Below, in pieces: positions 16,085 to 25,117 of a DNA stretch of 64,000 nt. The stretch lies in the NCBI GenBank assembly GCA_002422725.1, contig DITE01000077.1, forward strand, positions 1-64,000. Reading direction: 5' to 3'. The notes under the pieces were generated by a model that worked only from the letters and a program-made list of their open reading frames with translations, had not been told where the DNA came from and did no database searches. Within the stretch, counting starts at the first letter, position 1, and each line of letters opens with the position of its first letter. The DNA is from Bacteroidales bacterium UBA6192. Its GTDB lineage: Bacteria; Bacteroidota; Bacteroidia; Bacteroidales; F082. A program made the translations under genes and the position numbers.

Positions 16085-18277
16085 ATGCTAAAAAAGAGTT
16101 TGCTTTCCATTCAAATCATCGTTTTCCTGAGCGGGCATCTCATGGCTCAATATAATCCTGATGCCGGCAGAATAGTGTCGTATACTGAAAGTGCCGTTTT
16201 AACAGCAACTTCTGGCGAGAAACTGACTGCAGTAATCGACAATGATTCAAGAACATTTTGGGAATCAGGCGCTCCATTGCCTGAGGGATACATTAGCCGT
16301 CCGGAATTGAATGCATTACACCAAGAAAACACCCATGTCGTTGGAGGAGCGTTTGATGGGAATTTGAACACTTCACAAAATTTTTCAAAGATTGACGCAT
16401 CTGGTTTATATACATGGCATTATAAGTTCAAAAAGCCGGTGTCGCCAAGTCTGCTATCAATAAAATGTCAGGTTAAGTCACCCCTCATTATTTTGTTGAC
16501 TGACGGATTGAACAAACACAATATGGGTACTTACACTGTTGATGAAAACTATAGATTGAAAACAATCCGGAGCGAAAAAAGTGAGTTGTTTACCGGTATC
16601 ACTTTACAATGTGCTGAGCCGTTTGATGTTTTTGAACTTGCAGCACTTGCCGGGCTACCGTTTGAGGCTGTGATGTTCGATTTCGGAAAAATGGTTCCTG
16701 TTGGTCAGGTATACTCCAGACATATGAGCTCAGAAAACGTGATTCAGTCAGCAATTGAAATATCATCAGATAATAAAAAGTGGAGGAAAATTGCTGATCT
16801 TCAGCCTCAGGCAGTTCCCTTTTTGCCAGTGATATTTGATCAGGAATATCAAACCCGATATTTGAGGCTGGTTCATTATCTGAAACCTATTGATTATGCA
16901 AAAGCAGCCATTTGGGAGTTGAAGGTTTATGATCGTCATGGGCCTTACGGGCCTCCAAAACCCTTTATGAGTCAAAAAGAAACAATTTCTGAACGGCTGG
17001 GCATTAACGGTATCTGGGGATGGGGCTACAACACTTACAGTGATAATCTCCCCGCTGGAAGTGGGCCATATCTTTATAATAAGGTTGCCCGAAAAGCGCG
17101 AAATTATCACGAATTGTTATGGGACATAAAAAGTCCGGCAGAGCAGGTTGATTACCAATCAATGGCTGCAGGTAACGGAACTCAGGTCAACTGGTGGCTC
17201 AATTGGAACAGGGAATACGCCACTTGGCAAAACGCCGGTTTTGAAGTGACGGCAAGCATCATGTTTCAGCAAAAAACGGTTCCATCTTCTGTATGGATCA
17301 ATCCTTTTCAAAATGCCTATCAATATGGTTTGAATTTCGGTCGTCATTTTGGCAAAAATGCAGGAAATGGATTAGTCAGACTTGTTGAGGCTGGTAACGA
17401 GCCCTGGGACTATGAGCCGGGATTTTATCCGGTTTTATTGCATGGAATGGCAAAAGGTATAAAGGACGGAAATCCATCTATGCTTGTCATTCCAGCAGCG
17501 TTTCAGGCAACATTCAGGCAATTCGAAGGCCATGAGGAAAATCATTATGCCGGCGCGAATATCACAGCCGAATCACTACCCTACCTTGATGGCTTGAATG
17601 CTCATTTCTATTCGCACGCATTTGACACCACGGGTAATCGAATCACCGTAAATCCCGAAGATCCCCGCTCAGGATTACATGGGATAAGGAATATGATCAG
17701 GTTTCGGGATGTGAATCTGCCGGGTAAATCATTGTATATTACAGAATATGGCTTCGATAGCGAAGGTGGAAGCGAAGAATGTCGGTTTTCGGAATGCGTA
17801 ACCGAAGAACAACAGGCTGCCTGGGGAATAAGAGCAGCCCTGCTGCTGATGCGTCATGGTGCCGATGAAGTATACTGGTATTTTTTCGCCAATGAATACA
17901 CAGCACCATTTTTACATACCAGGGCTGGGTTGACAGGATCGATTAATGTTGGTTTTAATAAAAAACATTCATTCCATGCTTTCTCAAAACTCATGCAAAT
18001 TTTAGGTAACACAAGGATGGAAAGGGTTTTGATAGAAAGTGAACAGGCATATGCCTATTATTTTACCGATAACAACAACCAATCCTATGCCGTTGTGTGG
18101 TTGCCCAATAATGATCATCCAGGTGTACAGAAGCAAATGATGCTCTCCCTACCCGATTCTCCGAAAGAATTTTGCTATCTGGATGGAAATCCTGCATTGG
18201 AATGGATAACACTTTCTGATCAGTCTAAAAAGCAAGTCTTTAATCTCAAAGGCTATCCCATGGTGATCAGGTTCTAA
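16085..18277 (+). CDS. Exported glycoside hydrolase, clan GH-A fold, family unassigned
   Basis: A 730-residue exported protein; the signal peptide ends near HLMAQ. Residues about 20-300 contain beta-sandwich-like sequence with the features of a discoidin/F5-8C-type module (for example KWRKIADLQ and TRYLRLVHYL). A TIM-barrel-like catalytic part follows. The acid/base is probably Glu439 in EAGNEPWD (the NEP motif) and the nucleophile Glu554 in ITEYGFDS, which is the clan GH-A arrangement of two glutamates at the ends of strands 4 and 7. Substrate is unknown; GH39- or GH5-like families are plausible. No SusC/SusD pair is adjacent. An upstream in-frame extension of 18 codons was rejected because it contains the promoter. 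Confidence 0.72.
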   Translation: MLKKSLLSIQIIVFLSGHLMAQYNPDAGRIVSYTESAVLTATSGEKLTAVIDNDSRTFWESGAPLPEGYISRPELNALHQENTHVVGGAFDGNLNTSQNFSKIDASGLYTWHYKFKKPVSPSLLSIKCQVKSPLIILLTDGLNKHNMGTYTVDENYRLKTIRSEKSELFTGITLQCAEPFDVFELAALAGLPFEAVMFDFGKMVPVGQVYSRHMSSENVIQSAIEISSDNKKWRKIADLQPQAVPFLPVIFDQEYQTRYLRLVHYLKPIDYAKAAIWELKVYDRHGPYGPPKPFMSQKETISERLGINGIWGWGYNTYSDNLPAGSGPYLYNKVARKARNYHELLWDIKSPAEQVDYQSMAAGNGTQVNWWLNWNREYATWQNAGFEVTASIMFQQKTVPSSVWINPFQNAYQYGLNFGRHFGKNAGNGLVRLVEAGNEPWDYEPGFYPVLLHGMAKGIKDGNPSMLVIPAAFQATFRQFEGHEENHYAGANITAESLPYLDGLNAHFYSHAFDTTGNRITVNPEDPRSGLHGIRNMIRFRDVNLPGKSLYITEYGFDSEGGSEECRFSECVTEEQQAAWGIRAALLLMRHGADEVYWYFFANEYTAPFLHTRAGLTGSINVGFNKKHSFHAFSKLMQILGNTRMERVLIESEQAYAYYFTDNNNQSYAVVWLPNNDHPGVQKQMMLSLPDSPKEFCYLDGNPALEWITLSDQSKKQVFNLKGYPMVIRF

Positions 18278-18451
18278 TGCCTTGAACCCTTACTCTCAGT
18301 CGTACTAACCTTGTTAGCACATTTAAGCTGATTTAGATCACAGATTTTCAGCCTGTTCATTTCAATTCTTCAATAAATGACAAATAGTTGTTTTGATTAG
18401 TAACTAATTAACTAACTTCGTGACTTAATTAAAACCAAGATCATTTCAGGT

Positions 18452-20548
18452 ATGAAAAAACTAATTTTACCTTTATTGATAACCTTGCTCATTGGTTGTC
18501 AAACACATAAATCGGATAAAAGTGATGCCAATCAAACAGCTCAGGAACTCATAGGACCAAAGAGTTTAAGCCTTGAGAGTGACCGTATGACGCCGGAAGT
18601 ATTGTGGTCGATGGGGCGAATTGGGGAGGTGAGTATATCACCTGATAAACAAAATCTTGTTTTTGGCATCACCTATTACGATCTGGAACAGAATAAAGGA
18701 AATGCTGAATTGTATGTGATGAGCAGCAAAGGAGAATCATTTAACAGAATTACACATACTCCGGGCGGAGAGTATAATCCAAGATGGAGGCCAGACGGGA
18801 AAAAGATCGGATTTTTATCCGCTGAGGGTGGAAGTATGCAGCTCTGGGAGATGAATCCTGATGGTAGTGACCGCAAGCAGGTTAGTAAAATTGATGGTGG
18901 AATGAATGGATTTGAATATTCACCTGACCAGAAAAAACTTGTGTACATTGCTGATGTGAAGGTTGGTGAAACAGTCAAAGATATTTACCCCGATCTTCCA
19001 AAAACCAGTGGCAGAATTATGAACGATCTGATGTACAGACATTGGGATCATTGGGTTGATACATATAGTCACGTATTTGTCGCAGATTATTCAGAAAAGG
19101 GTATAAATAACAGTATTGATATCATGCAAAATGAAGCATGGGAATCACCATTAAGTCCCATGGGTGGAATGGAACAAATCTGCTGGAGTCCTGACAGCAA
19201 ATCACTTGTTTACACTTCGCGAAAAAAAACAGGCAAGCAATACAGTTTGTCAACGAATTCTGACTTGTATAAATATAGTATTGATGAAAAAACAACTTCA
19301 AATCTTACTTCAGGGATGATGGGTTATGATCAGAATCCTGTTTTTTCTCCTGATGGACGTTTTTTGGCATGGGAAAGCATGGAACGTGATGGGTATGAAG
19401 CTGATAAAGTGAGACTATTTATAATGGATATGACTACATTCGAAAAGAAGAATTATTCTGAAAGTTTTGACCAGGATGCGCATGGTCTTATCTGGTCCGA
19501 TGATAGTCAATCTGTATATTTCGTTAGCAACTGGCATGCGTTGGATCAGATTTACCAGCTAAGTCCAGAGTCAGGCACCATCAAAAAACTTACAGAAGGC
19601 ACCCACAGCTACACCTCAGTTATTTATGCCGGTGATCATCTTATTGGAACCCGAATGTCAATGTCCTCCCCTGTTGAGCTATTTTCTATTGATACTGCCA
19701 GTGGAACCCAAAAACAAATTTCTTTTGTGAACAGACCAATACTTGATCAATTGGCCATGGGAAGGGTTGAAGAAAGGTGGATCACCACATCTGATAACAA
19801 ACAAATGCTTACCTGGGTTATTTATCCACCACACTTCGACCCCAATAAAAGATATCCCGCTCTGTTATATTGTCAAGGTGGCCCACAAAGTACAGTTAGT
19901 CAGTTTTGGTCGTATCGATGGAACTTTCAGATGATGGCTGCCAATGATTACATTATCGTTGCCCCAAACCGCAGAGGATTGCAGGGGTTTGGAAAAGAAT
20001 GGAATGAGCAGATAAGTGGAGATTATGGAGGGCAGAACATGAAAGATTATTTAGCAGCCATTGATGCTTTATCCAGGGAATCATATGTTGATGCGCACCG
20101 GTTGGGGGCTGTTGGTGCGAGTTATGGTGGTTTTTCGGTGTATTGGCTGGCCGGGAATCATGAAAACCGTTTTAAAGCATTCATTGCACATGATGGCATG
20201 TTTAATCTTGAGTCACAATATCTTGAAACAGAGGAAATGTGGTTTGTTAACTGGGATCTGGGAGGTCCTTTCTGGGACACCAACAACAAAACAGCGCAAT
20301 GGTCTTTTGCCAATTCTCCTCACAAGTTTGTTCAAAACTGGAACACCCCTATTTTGGTTATACACAGTGAACTTGATTACCGTATTGTGGCTTCACAGGG
20401 TATGCAGGCTTTCAATGCTGCCATTTTAAAAGGTGTTCCCGCAGAGTACTTGTATTTTCCGGATGAAAATCATTGGGTGCTTAAACCACAAAATGGTGTA
20501 TTGTGGCAAAGAACATTCTTTAGGTGGCTCGATAAATGGCTGAAATAG
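18452..20548 (+). CDS. S9 family prolyl oligopeptidase-like lipoprotein
   Basis: A 698-residue serine peptidase. The N-terminus is a lipoprotein signal with the lipobox ending in Cys at LLIGC. Residues about 60-420 form a beta-propeller with repeated WSPD/SPDG blades (SPDKQNLVF, WRPDGKKIGF, YSPDQKKLVY, WSPDSKSLVY, FSPDGRFLAW). The C-terminal alpha/beta hydrolase has the nucleophile Ser557 in GASYGGFS, the Asp in HSELDYRI and the His in DENHWV. It should degrade short peptides, dipeptidyl peptidase style, at the cell envelope. The upstream gap of 173 bp carries TTTG and TAACTTCG, a near-consensus promoter. Confidence 0.93.
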   Translation: MKKLILPLLITLLIGCQTHKSDKSDANQTAQELIGPKSLSLESDRMTPEVLWSMGRIGEVSISPDKQNLVFGITYYDLEQNKGNAELYVMSSKGESFNRITHTPGGEYNPRWRPDGKKIGFLSAEGGSMQLWEMNPDGSDRKQVSKIDGGMNGFEYSPDQKKLVYIADVKVGETVKDIYPDLPKTSGRIMNDLMYRHWDHWVDTYSHVFVADYSEKGINNSIDIMQNEAWESPLSPMGGMEQICWSPDSKSLVYTSRKKTGKQYSLSTNSDLYKYSIDEKTTSNLTSGMMGYDQNPVFSPDGRFLAWESMERDGYEADKVRLFIMDMTTFEKKNYSESFDQDAHGLIWSDDSQSVYFVSNWHALDQIYQLSPESGTIKKLTEGTHSYTSVIYAGDHLIGTRMSMSSPVELFSIDTASGTQKQISFVNRPILDQLAMGRVEERWITTSDNKQMLTWVIYPPHFDPNKRYPALLYCQGGPQSTVSQFWSYRWNFQMMAANDYIIVAPNRRGLQGFGKEWNEQISGDYGGQNMKDYLAAIDALSRESYVDAHRLGAVGASYGGFSVYWLAGNHENRFKAFIAHDGMFNLESQYLETEEMWFVNWDLGGPFWDTNNKTAQWSFANSPHKFVQNWNTPILVIHSELDYRIVASQGMQAFNAAILKGVPAEYLYFPDENHWVLKPQNGVLWQRTFFRWLDKWLK

Positions 20549-20655
20549 AATTGTTTTCCATCTTTTTAATCTAGCTGTTATTGCATTCTGATGTATTGAT
20601 TGCCTTATCAGGTTGGTGTATTTGAGTCAATAGTAAATTTTATTGTTGGATTTAC

Positions 20656-20669
20656 GCATAAATTTATGC
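20656..20669. promoter_or_regulatory. Perfect 14-bp palindrome upstream of the DUF3078 gene
   Basis: GCATAAATTTATGC is its own reverse complement and lies 45 bp before the ATG at 20715. It is a possible operator; no known regulator motif is recognised. Confidence 0.3.
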
Positions 20670-20714
20670 TAATCCGGCGATTTGGCCGTTAGCAGAAAAG
20701 AAAACTCAATTTTG

Positions 20715-21758
20715 ATGAAACCCATTTATGAAGCCAATCTACTGGCACTTTTCAACAATGCTTTTAATCAGATTTCTTTTAGAAATCGGGCATTAAGACT
20801 GTTCGGAACACTATTCTTACTGAGCACAATGTCATTCACAACATCAGCTGAAATAATGGACTCGACTAATATAGTTGAAAAGGACTCCGTCAGGTTTTGG
20901 AAAAACTCAGGTAAAATAACCCTTGGATTTAATCAAAATACCTACAATAACTGGGCTGTTGGAGGCGAGAATTCCATTTCAGGGAAAAGCCTGATCGATT
21001 ATAAGCTTAGGTTTGAAAAGAAGAAATTTTCTTTTGAGCATAATCTTAAACTTGCATATGGCCTGATTGGGTATGATTTTAGTCGCATTGAAAAAACAGA
21101 TGACCGTCTTGAAGCAAGCCTTTCATTTTCTCAAAAAGCATATCAGAAGTGGACTTACACTTCCCTGCTCACATTTAAATCGCAATTTACTGATAGCTAT
21201 AAGTTTCCAAATGATTCGGTGATTGTATCTTCATTTTTTGCGCCTGCCTACCTCAATGCTTCTTTGGGGTTTAACTACCGACCAACTGAAAAATTTGAAA
21301 TGTTTATTAGCCCGGCTTCAGGGAAATTAACGATGGTAACGAACCAATCTTTAGCCGATAAGGGGGCTTTCGGTGTGCGTAAGGCTGTTCTTGACAGCAC
21401 TGGTTTACGCATTCAGGAAGGGGCAAACCTGCTATGTGAGTTTGGTATTAATCTATTAACAAAGTTTGCCAGCAATATCACTGATAATGTTGATATTAAC
21501 TCTACGCTTAACCTGTATAATAACTACCTGGATGAAGAATTGTCGAACCGTTGGAATATTGATGTTGATTGGGAAACAAGTGTAAATTTTACCATCAATA
21601 AATACCTTCAGACAAATGTGTTTATTCATTTCAAATATGATCACAATATCAATATACAGCAGTTTGAAGCAGTTAATGGACAGAAAGTATTGACAGGTGA
21701 AGGCCCACGGCTACAATTTAAGGAGTCATTAGGCATTGGTATACTGTATATTATATAA
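20715..21758 (+). CDS. DUF3078 outer-membrane protein
   Basis: A 347-residue protein with the DUF3078 pattern: after the signal sequence comes KITLGFNQNTYNNWAVGGEN, then alternating amphipathic beta-strands ending in a C-terminal aromatic/hydrophobic strand (GIGILYII), as expected for an outer-membrane beta-barrel. The N-terminal region is long before the hydrophobic core (residues about 33-53). Function is unknown. The ATG at 20715 was chosen over an in-frame upstream start at 20682 that has no better support. It stands alone, with ugd 117 bp downstream. Confidence 0.82.
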   Translation: MKPIYEANLLALFNNAFNQISFRNRALRLFGTLFLLSTMSFTTSAEIMDSTNIVEKDSVRFWKNSGKITLGFNQNTYNNWAVGGENSISGKSLIDYKLRFEKKKFSFEHNLKLAYGLIGYDFSRIEKTDDRLEASLSFSQKAYQKWTYTSLLTFKSQFTDSYKFPNDSVIVSSFFAPAYLNASLGFNYRPTEKFEMFISPASGKLTMVTNQSLADKGAFGVRKAVLDSTGLRIQEGANLLCEFGINLLTKFASNITDNVDINSTLNLYNNYLDEELSNRWNIDVDWETSVNFTINKYLQTNVFIHFKYDHNINIQQFEAVNGQKVLTGEGPRLQFKESLGIGILYII

Positions 21759-21875
21759 CAGATAATCAAAACAATGACTTATGAAATTCTTTTTTTTTAC
21801 ATACGGTGCCGATCAGCATTTTTTTTGCGTAAATTGCAGCAACTTTATACTCACTAACGATTAATTCAGAAAATC

Positions 21876-23198
21876 ATGAAAATTACAATTGTAGGTACAG
21901 GCTATGTAGGTCTGGTTACCGGTACTTGTTTTGCCGAAGTTGGCATAGATGTTCATTGTGTTGACATTGATAAAAAAAAGGTTGAAAATCTGAATAATGG
22001 AATAATCCCCATTTATGAGCCAGGATTGGAAGAAATGGTTCAACGTAATGTTGAAAAAAAGAGGTTATTCTTTACAACTGAACTTGGCCCTACTCTGAAG
22101 GATTGTCAGGTAGTATTCAGTGCTGTTGGTACCCCGCCCGATGATGACGGAAGTGCTGATTTAAAGTATGTGTTGGATGTTGCCCGTGAAGTTGGCAGAA
22201 ACATGGAACAATACATGCTTATTGTTACCAAGAGTACAGTTCCGGTAGGCACAGCCGAAAAAGTCAGAAAAGCCATTAAGGGTGAACTGGACAAACGTGG
22301 CGTTGATATACCTTTCGATGTTGCCTCCAATCCTGAATTTCTCAAGGAAGGTGCAGCAGTTGACGATTTTCTGAAACCCGATCGGATTGTTGTTGGAGTT
22401 GATTCACAACGTGCGGAAGACCTTATGAAAAAACTCTATAAACCATTCACTATGAATGGCCATCCGGTAATTTTCATGGATATTGTTTCTGCCGAGATGA
22501 CAAAATATGCTGCAAACTCGATGCTAGCCACCAAGATAAGCTTCATTAACGATATTGCCAATTTATGCGAAATTGTTGGTGCTGATATTAATATGGTTCG
22601 CAAAGGAATAGGTTCTGACCGACGAATTGGACCTTATTTCATTTATCCTGGAACAGGTTATGGTGGTTCCTGTTTTCCAAAAGACGTCAAAGCTTTGATC
22701 AACACAGCAAAATCATACAAATATGATCTTAGGGTACTTATTGCAGTCGAAGAAGTTAACGAAGATCAAAAATCAATCCTGTTTAACAAGATGAATCGCT
22801 ATTATGATGGCAATTTCAAGGACAAGACAATTGCGATCTGGGGTCTTTCATTCAAACCCAATACCGACGACATGCGGGAAGCACCGTCAAGGGTAATTAT
22901 CGCAAAACTACTTGAGGCAGGCGCGAAAGTGAAAGTATATGACCCGGTAGCTATGGAAGAAGGACATCGTGTTTTCAGCGATAGAATTGAGTTCGCCAAA
23001 GACCAGTACGATGCTTTGATTGATGCTGACGCCTTGGTTATTGTCACCGAATGGTCTGAGTTTAAATTCCCGAATTTCAGGGTAATTAAAAAACTCCTCA
23101 AAAATCCGGCAATTTTCGATGGCAGAAATATCTACGATGCCAAAGAAATGGCTCTGGAAGGATTCGATTACTTCTGCATTGGCATAAAAACTAAATAG
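21876..23198 (+). CDS. ugd: UDP-glucose 6-dehydrogenase
   Basis: A 440-residue nucleotide-sugar dehydrogenase. The N-terminal [10 protein letters not shown] binds NAD, the central domain has NPEFLKEG and the catalytic Cys266 in [10 protein letters not shown], and the C-terminal UDP-binding domain has [17 protein letters not shown]. It oxidises UDP-glucose to UDP-glucuronate, the substrate of the UDP-xylose synthase encoded next. A terminator hairpin follows the stop, so expression of ugd and the downstream gene may be only partly coupled. Confidence 0.95.
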   Translation: MKITIVGTGYVGLVTGTCFAEVGIDVHCVDIDKKKVENLNNGIIPIYEPGLEEMVQRNVEKKRLFFTTELGPTLKDCQVVFSAVGTPPDDDGSADLKYVLDVAREVGRNMEQYMLIVTKSTVPVGTAEKVRKAIKGELDKRGVDIPFDVASNPEFLKEGAAVDDFLKPDRIVVGVDSQRAEDLMKKLYKPFTMNGHPVIFMDIVSAEMTKYAANSMLATKISFINDIANLCEIVGADINMVRKGIGSDRRIGPYFIYPGTGYGGSCFPKDVKALINTAKSYKYDLRVLIAVEEVNEDQKSILFNKMNRYYDGNFKDKTIAIWGLSFKPNTDDMREAPSRVIIAKLLEAGAKVKVYDPVAMEEGHRVFSDRIEFAKDQYDALIDADALVIVTEWSEFKFPNFRVIKKLLKNPAIFDGRNIYDAKEMALEGFDYFCIGIKTK

Positions 23199-23210
23199 TC
23201 TTAAACCAAT

Positions 23211-23252
23211 CATGATAGCTTGGCTTGAAGAAATAAGCCGAGCTATCATTTT
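23211..23252 (+). terminator. Terminator-like hairpin between ugd and uxs
   Basis: TGATAGCTTGGCTT and AAGCCGAGCTATCA form a 14-bp stem with a single T-G wobble and an eight-base loop, followed by TTTTA. It lies 13 bp after the ugd stop and 14 bp before the start of the next gene. Confidence 0.75.
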
Positions 23253-23265
23253 ATACCATATTACC

Positions 23266-24198
23266 ATGAAAAGAATACTTGTCACCGGAGGCGCCGGGTT
23301 TTTAGGGTCGCATTTATGCGAACGCTTACTGAATGACGGAAACGATGTTATTTGTCTGGATAATTATTTTACCGGACAAAAAAAGAATGTTGTTCATTTG
23401 CTCGATAACCCCTATTTCGAGCTTGTTCGGCATGATGTAACAACGCCCTATTTCGTTGAAGTGGACGAGATTTACAACCTGGCTTGTCCTGCATCACCAA
23501 TACATTACCAGTTTAACCCGATTAAAACAGTTAAAACTTCGGTAATGGGAGCCATCAATATGCTTGGACTTGCAAAGAGAATAAAGGCTAAGGTGCTTCA
23601 GGCTTCGACAAGTGAGGTGTATGGTGATCCTGAACAACACCCACAGACAGAAAGTTACTGGGGCCATGTTAATCCGATTGGTCCGCGCGCATGCTATGAT
23701 GAAGGGAAACGCTGTGCAGAAACTTTGTTTGTTAATTACCACAAGCAGAACAATGTCCGGATTAAAATTATCCGGATATTCAATACCTATGGTCCGCGAA
23801 TGCATCCCAACGATGGCCGGGTAGTTTCAAATTTTATTGTTCAGGCATTGAAGGGGCAGGATATTACGATTTACGGCGATGGAAAACAAACACGAAGTTT
23901 TCAGTATGTCGACGATCTGATCGAAGGCATGACCCGCCTTATGAACTCCCCCGACAGTTTTACAGGCCCTGTCAATATTGGTAATCCAGGTGAATTCACA
24001 ATGCTTGAATTAGCCGAAAAAGTGATCAAACTTACCAATGCCAAGTCCAAAATTGTTTTTCAACCCTTGCCTGCCGATGACCCAATGCAACGTAAACCAG
24101 ATATTTCGCTGGCAAAGAAAGAGCTGGGATGGGAACCTAAAATCGGATTGGATGAAGGACTTGTGAAAACCATTGATTTTTTTCGCTCAATTGTCTAA
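23266..24198 (+). CDS. uxs: UDP-glucuronate decarboxylase (UDP-xylose synthase)
   Basis: A 310-residue extended [12 protein letters not shown] binds [26 protein letters not shown] and the segment RACYDEGKR (catalytic Tyr-x3-Lys) are diagnostic of UXS. It decarboxylates UDP-glucuronate to UDP-xylose through a 4-keto intermediate, directly following ugd in the pathway. An 18-codon upstream extension of the frame overlaps the terminator hairpin and was rejected; ATG at 23266 gives the correct N-terminus [11 protein letters not shown]. Confidence 0.93.
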   Translation: MKRILVTGGAGFLGSHLCERLLNDGNDVICLDNYFTGQKKNVVHLLDNPYFELVRHDVTTPYFVEVDEIYNLACPASPIHYQFNPIKTVKTSVMGAINMLGLAKRIKAKVLQASTSEVYGDPEQHPQTESYWGHVNPIGPRACYDEGKRCAETLFVNYHKQNNVRIKIIRIFNTYGPRMHPNDGRVVSNFIVQALKGQDITIYGDGKQTRSFQYVDDLIEGMTRLMNSPDSFTGPVNIGNPGEFTMLELAEKVIKLTNAKSKIVFQPLPADDPMQRKPDISLAKKELGWEPKIGLDEGLVKTIDFFRSIV

Positions 24199-24201
24199 CG
24201 A

Positions 24202-25074
24202 ATGACCAATATTTTAGTTACCGGTAGCAACGGACAACTGGGTTCTGAGTTGAGAAAGTTCTTTCAAGTCTCATCAGAATATACCTGGTTTTTTACCGAT
24301 GTTGATCAGCTTGACATTACTGATCGATCAGCTGTAAACAATTACTTCAAAGAGAATAGCATAAACGTATGTGTTAACTGCGCTGCATATACAGCCGTTG
24401 ATAAGGCTGAAGACGAGCCGGAAAAAGCAAAACTTTTAAATGCATTTGCAGTCGGATTACTTGCCGATGCTTGTTACTCGTCAGATGCCCTGCTTATTCA
24501 CATTTCGACAGATTATGTTTTCAACGGCAGGCATTATAAACCTTATGATGAAGACGATCAGCCAGACCCTGTTTCAGCTTATGGGAAAAGTAAAGCCGAA
24601 GGAGAAAAAGTGTTGTTTCAGCACAAAGCCCGCTCAGTTATAATCCGCACTTCCTGGCTATATTCCAGTGTTGGCAATAACTTTGTCAAAACCATGCTCA
24701 GACTGGGGAGGGAGCGTTCCGAAATTAAAGTGGTTTCTGATCAGATTGGCACACCAACCTGGGCTGCAGATCTTGCCGAAGCCATAGTGTTTTTTATTCA
24801 TAATCATCATAAACAGCAATCAGTTAAGATTTATCACTATAGCAACGAAGGCGTAATCAGCTGGTACGATTTTGCCATTGCGATCATGCATATCGAAGGA
24901 CTGCAGTGCAAGGTAATACCCATTGAGTCAAAAGATTATCCAGTGAAGACAGAGAGGCCATTTTACAGTGTGCTGAATAAATCCAGAATAAAAATGGATA
25001 CAGGAATAACGATCCCCTACTGGCTTGAAAGTCTGAAAAGCTGTCTTCGTGAACTGAAGGAATCAACCAAATAA
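24202..25074 (+). CDS. rfbD: dTDP-4-dehydrorhamnose reductase-like SDR
   Basis: A 290-residue RmlD family protein. GSNGQLGSEL binds NADPH; NCAAYTAVDKAE, STDYVFNG, YGKSKAEGE (Tyr-x3-Lys) and RTSWLYS are all typical. It normally makes dTDP-L-rhamnose in the last step of the Rml pathway. The gene starts 3 bp after uxs, so it is cotranscribed, yet rmlA, rmlB and rmlC are not in the window; the other steps must be encoded elsewhere or this copy uses another 4-keto sugar. Confidence 0.9.
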   Translation: MTNILVTGSNGQLGSELRKFFQVSSEYTWFFTDVDQLDITDRSAVNNYFKENSINVCVNCAAYTAVDKAEDEPEKAKLLNAFAVGLLADACYSSDALLIHISTDYVFNGRHYKPYDEDDQPDPVSAYGKSKAEGEKVLFQHKARSVIIRTSWLYSSVGNNFVKTMLRLGRERSEIKVVSDQIGTPTWAADLAEAIVFFIHNHHKQQSVKIYHYSNEGVISWYDFAIAIMHIEGLQCKVIPIESKDYPVKTERPFYSVLNKSRIKMDTGITIPYWLESLKSCLRELKESTK

Positions 25075-25117
25075 AAAACCTAATCAGTAAAAAACTCTAA
25101 CCTAAATATCTACGCAG

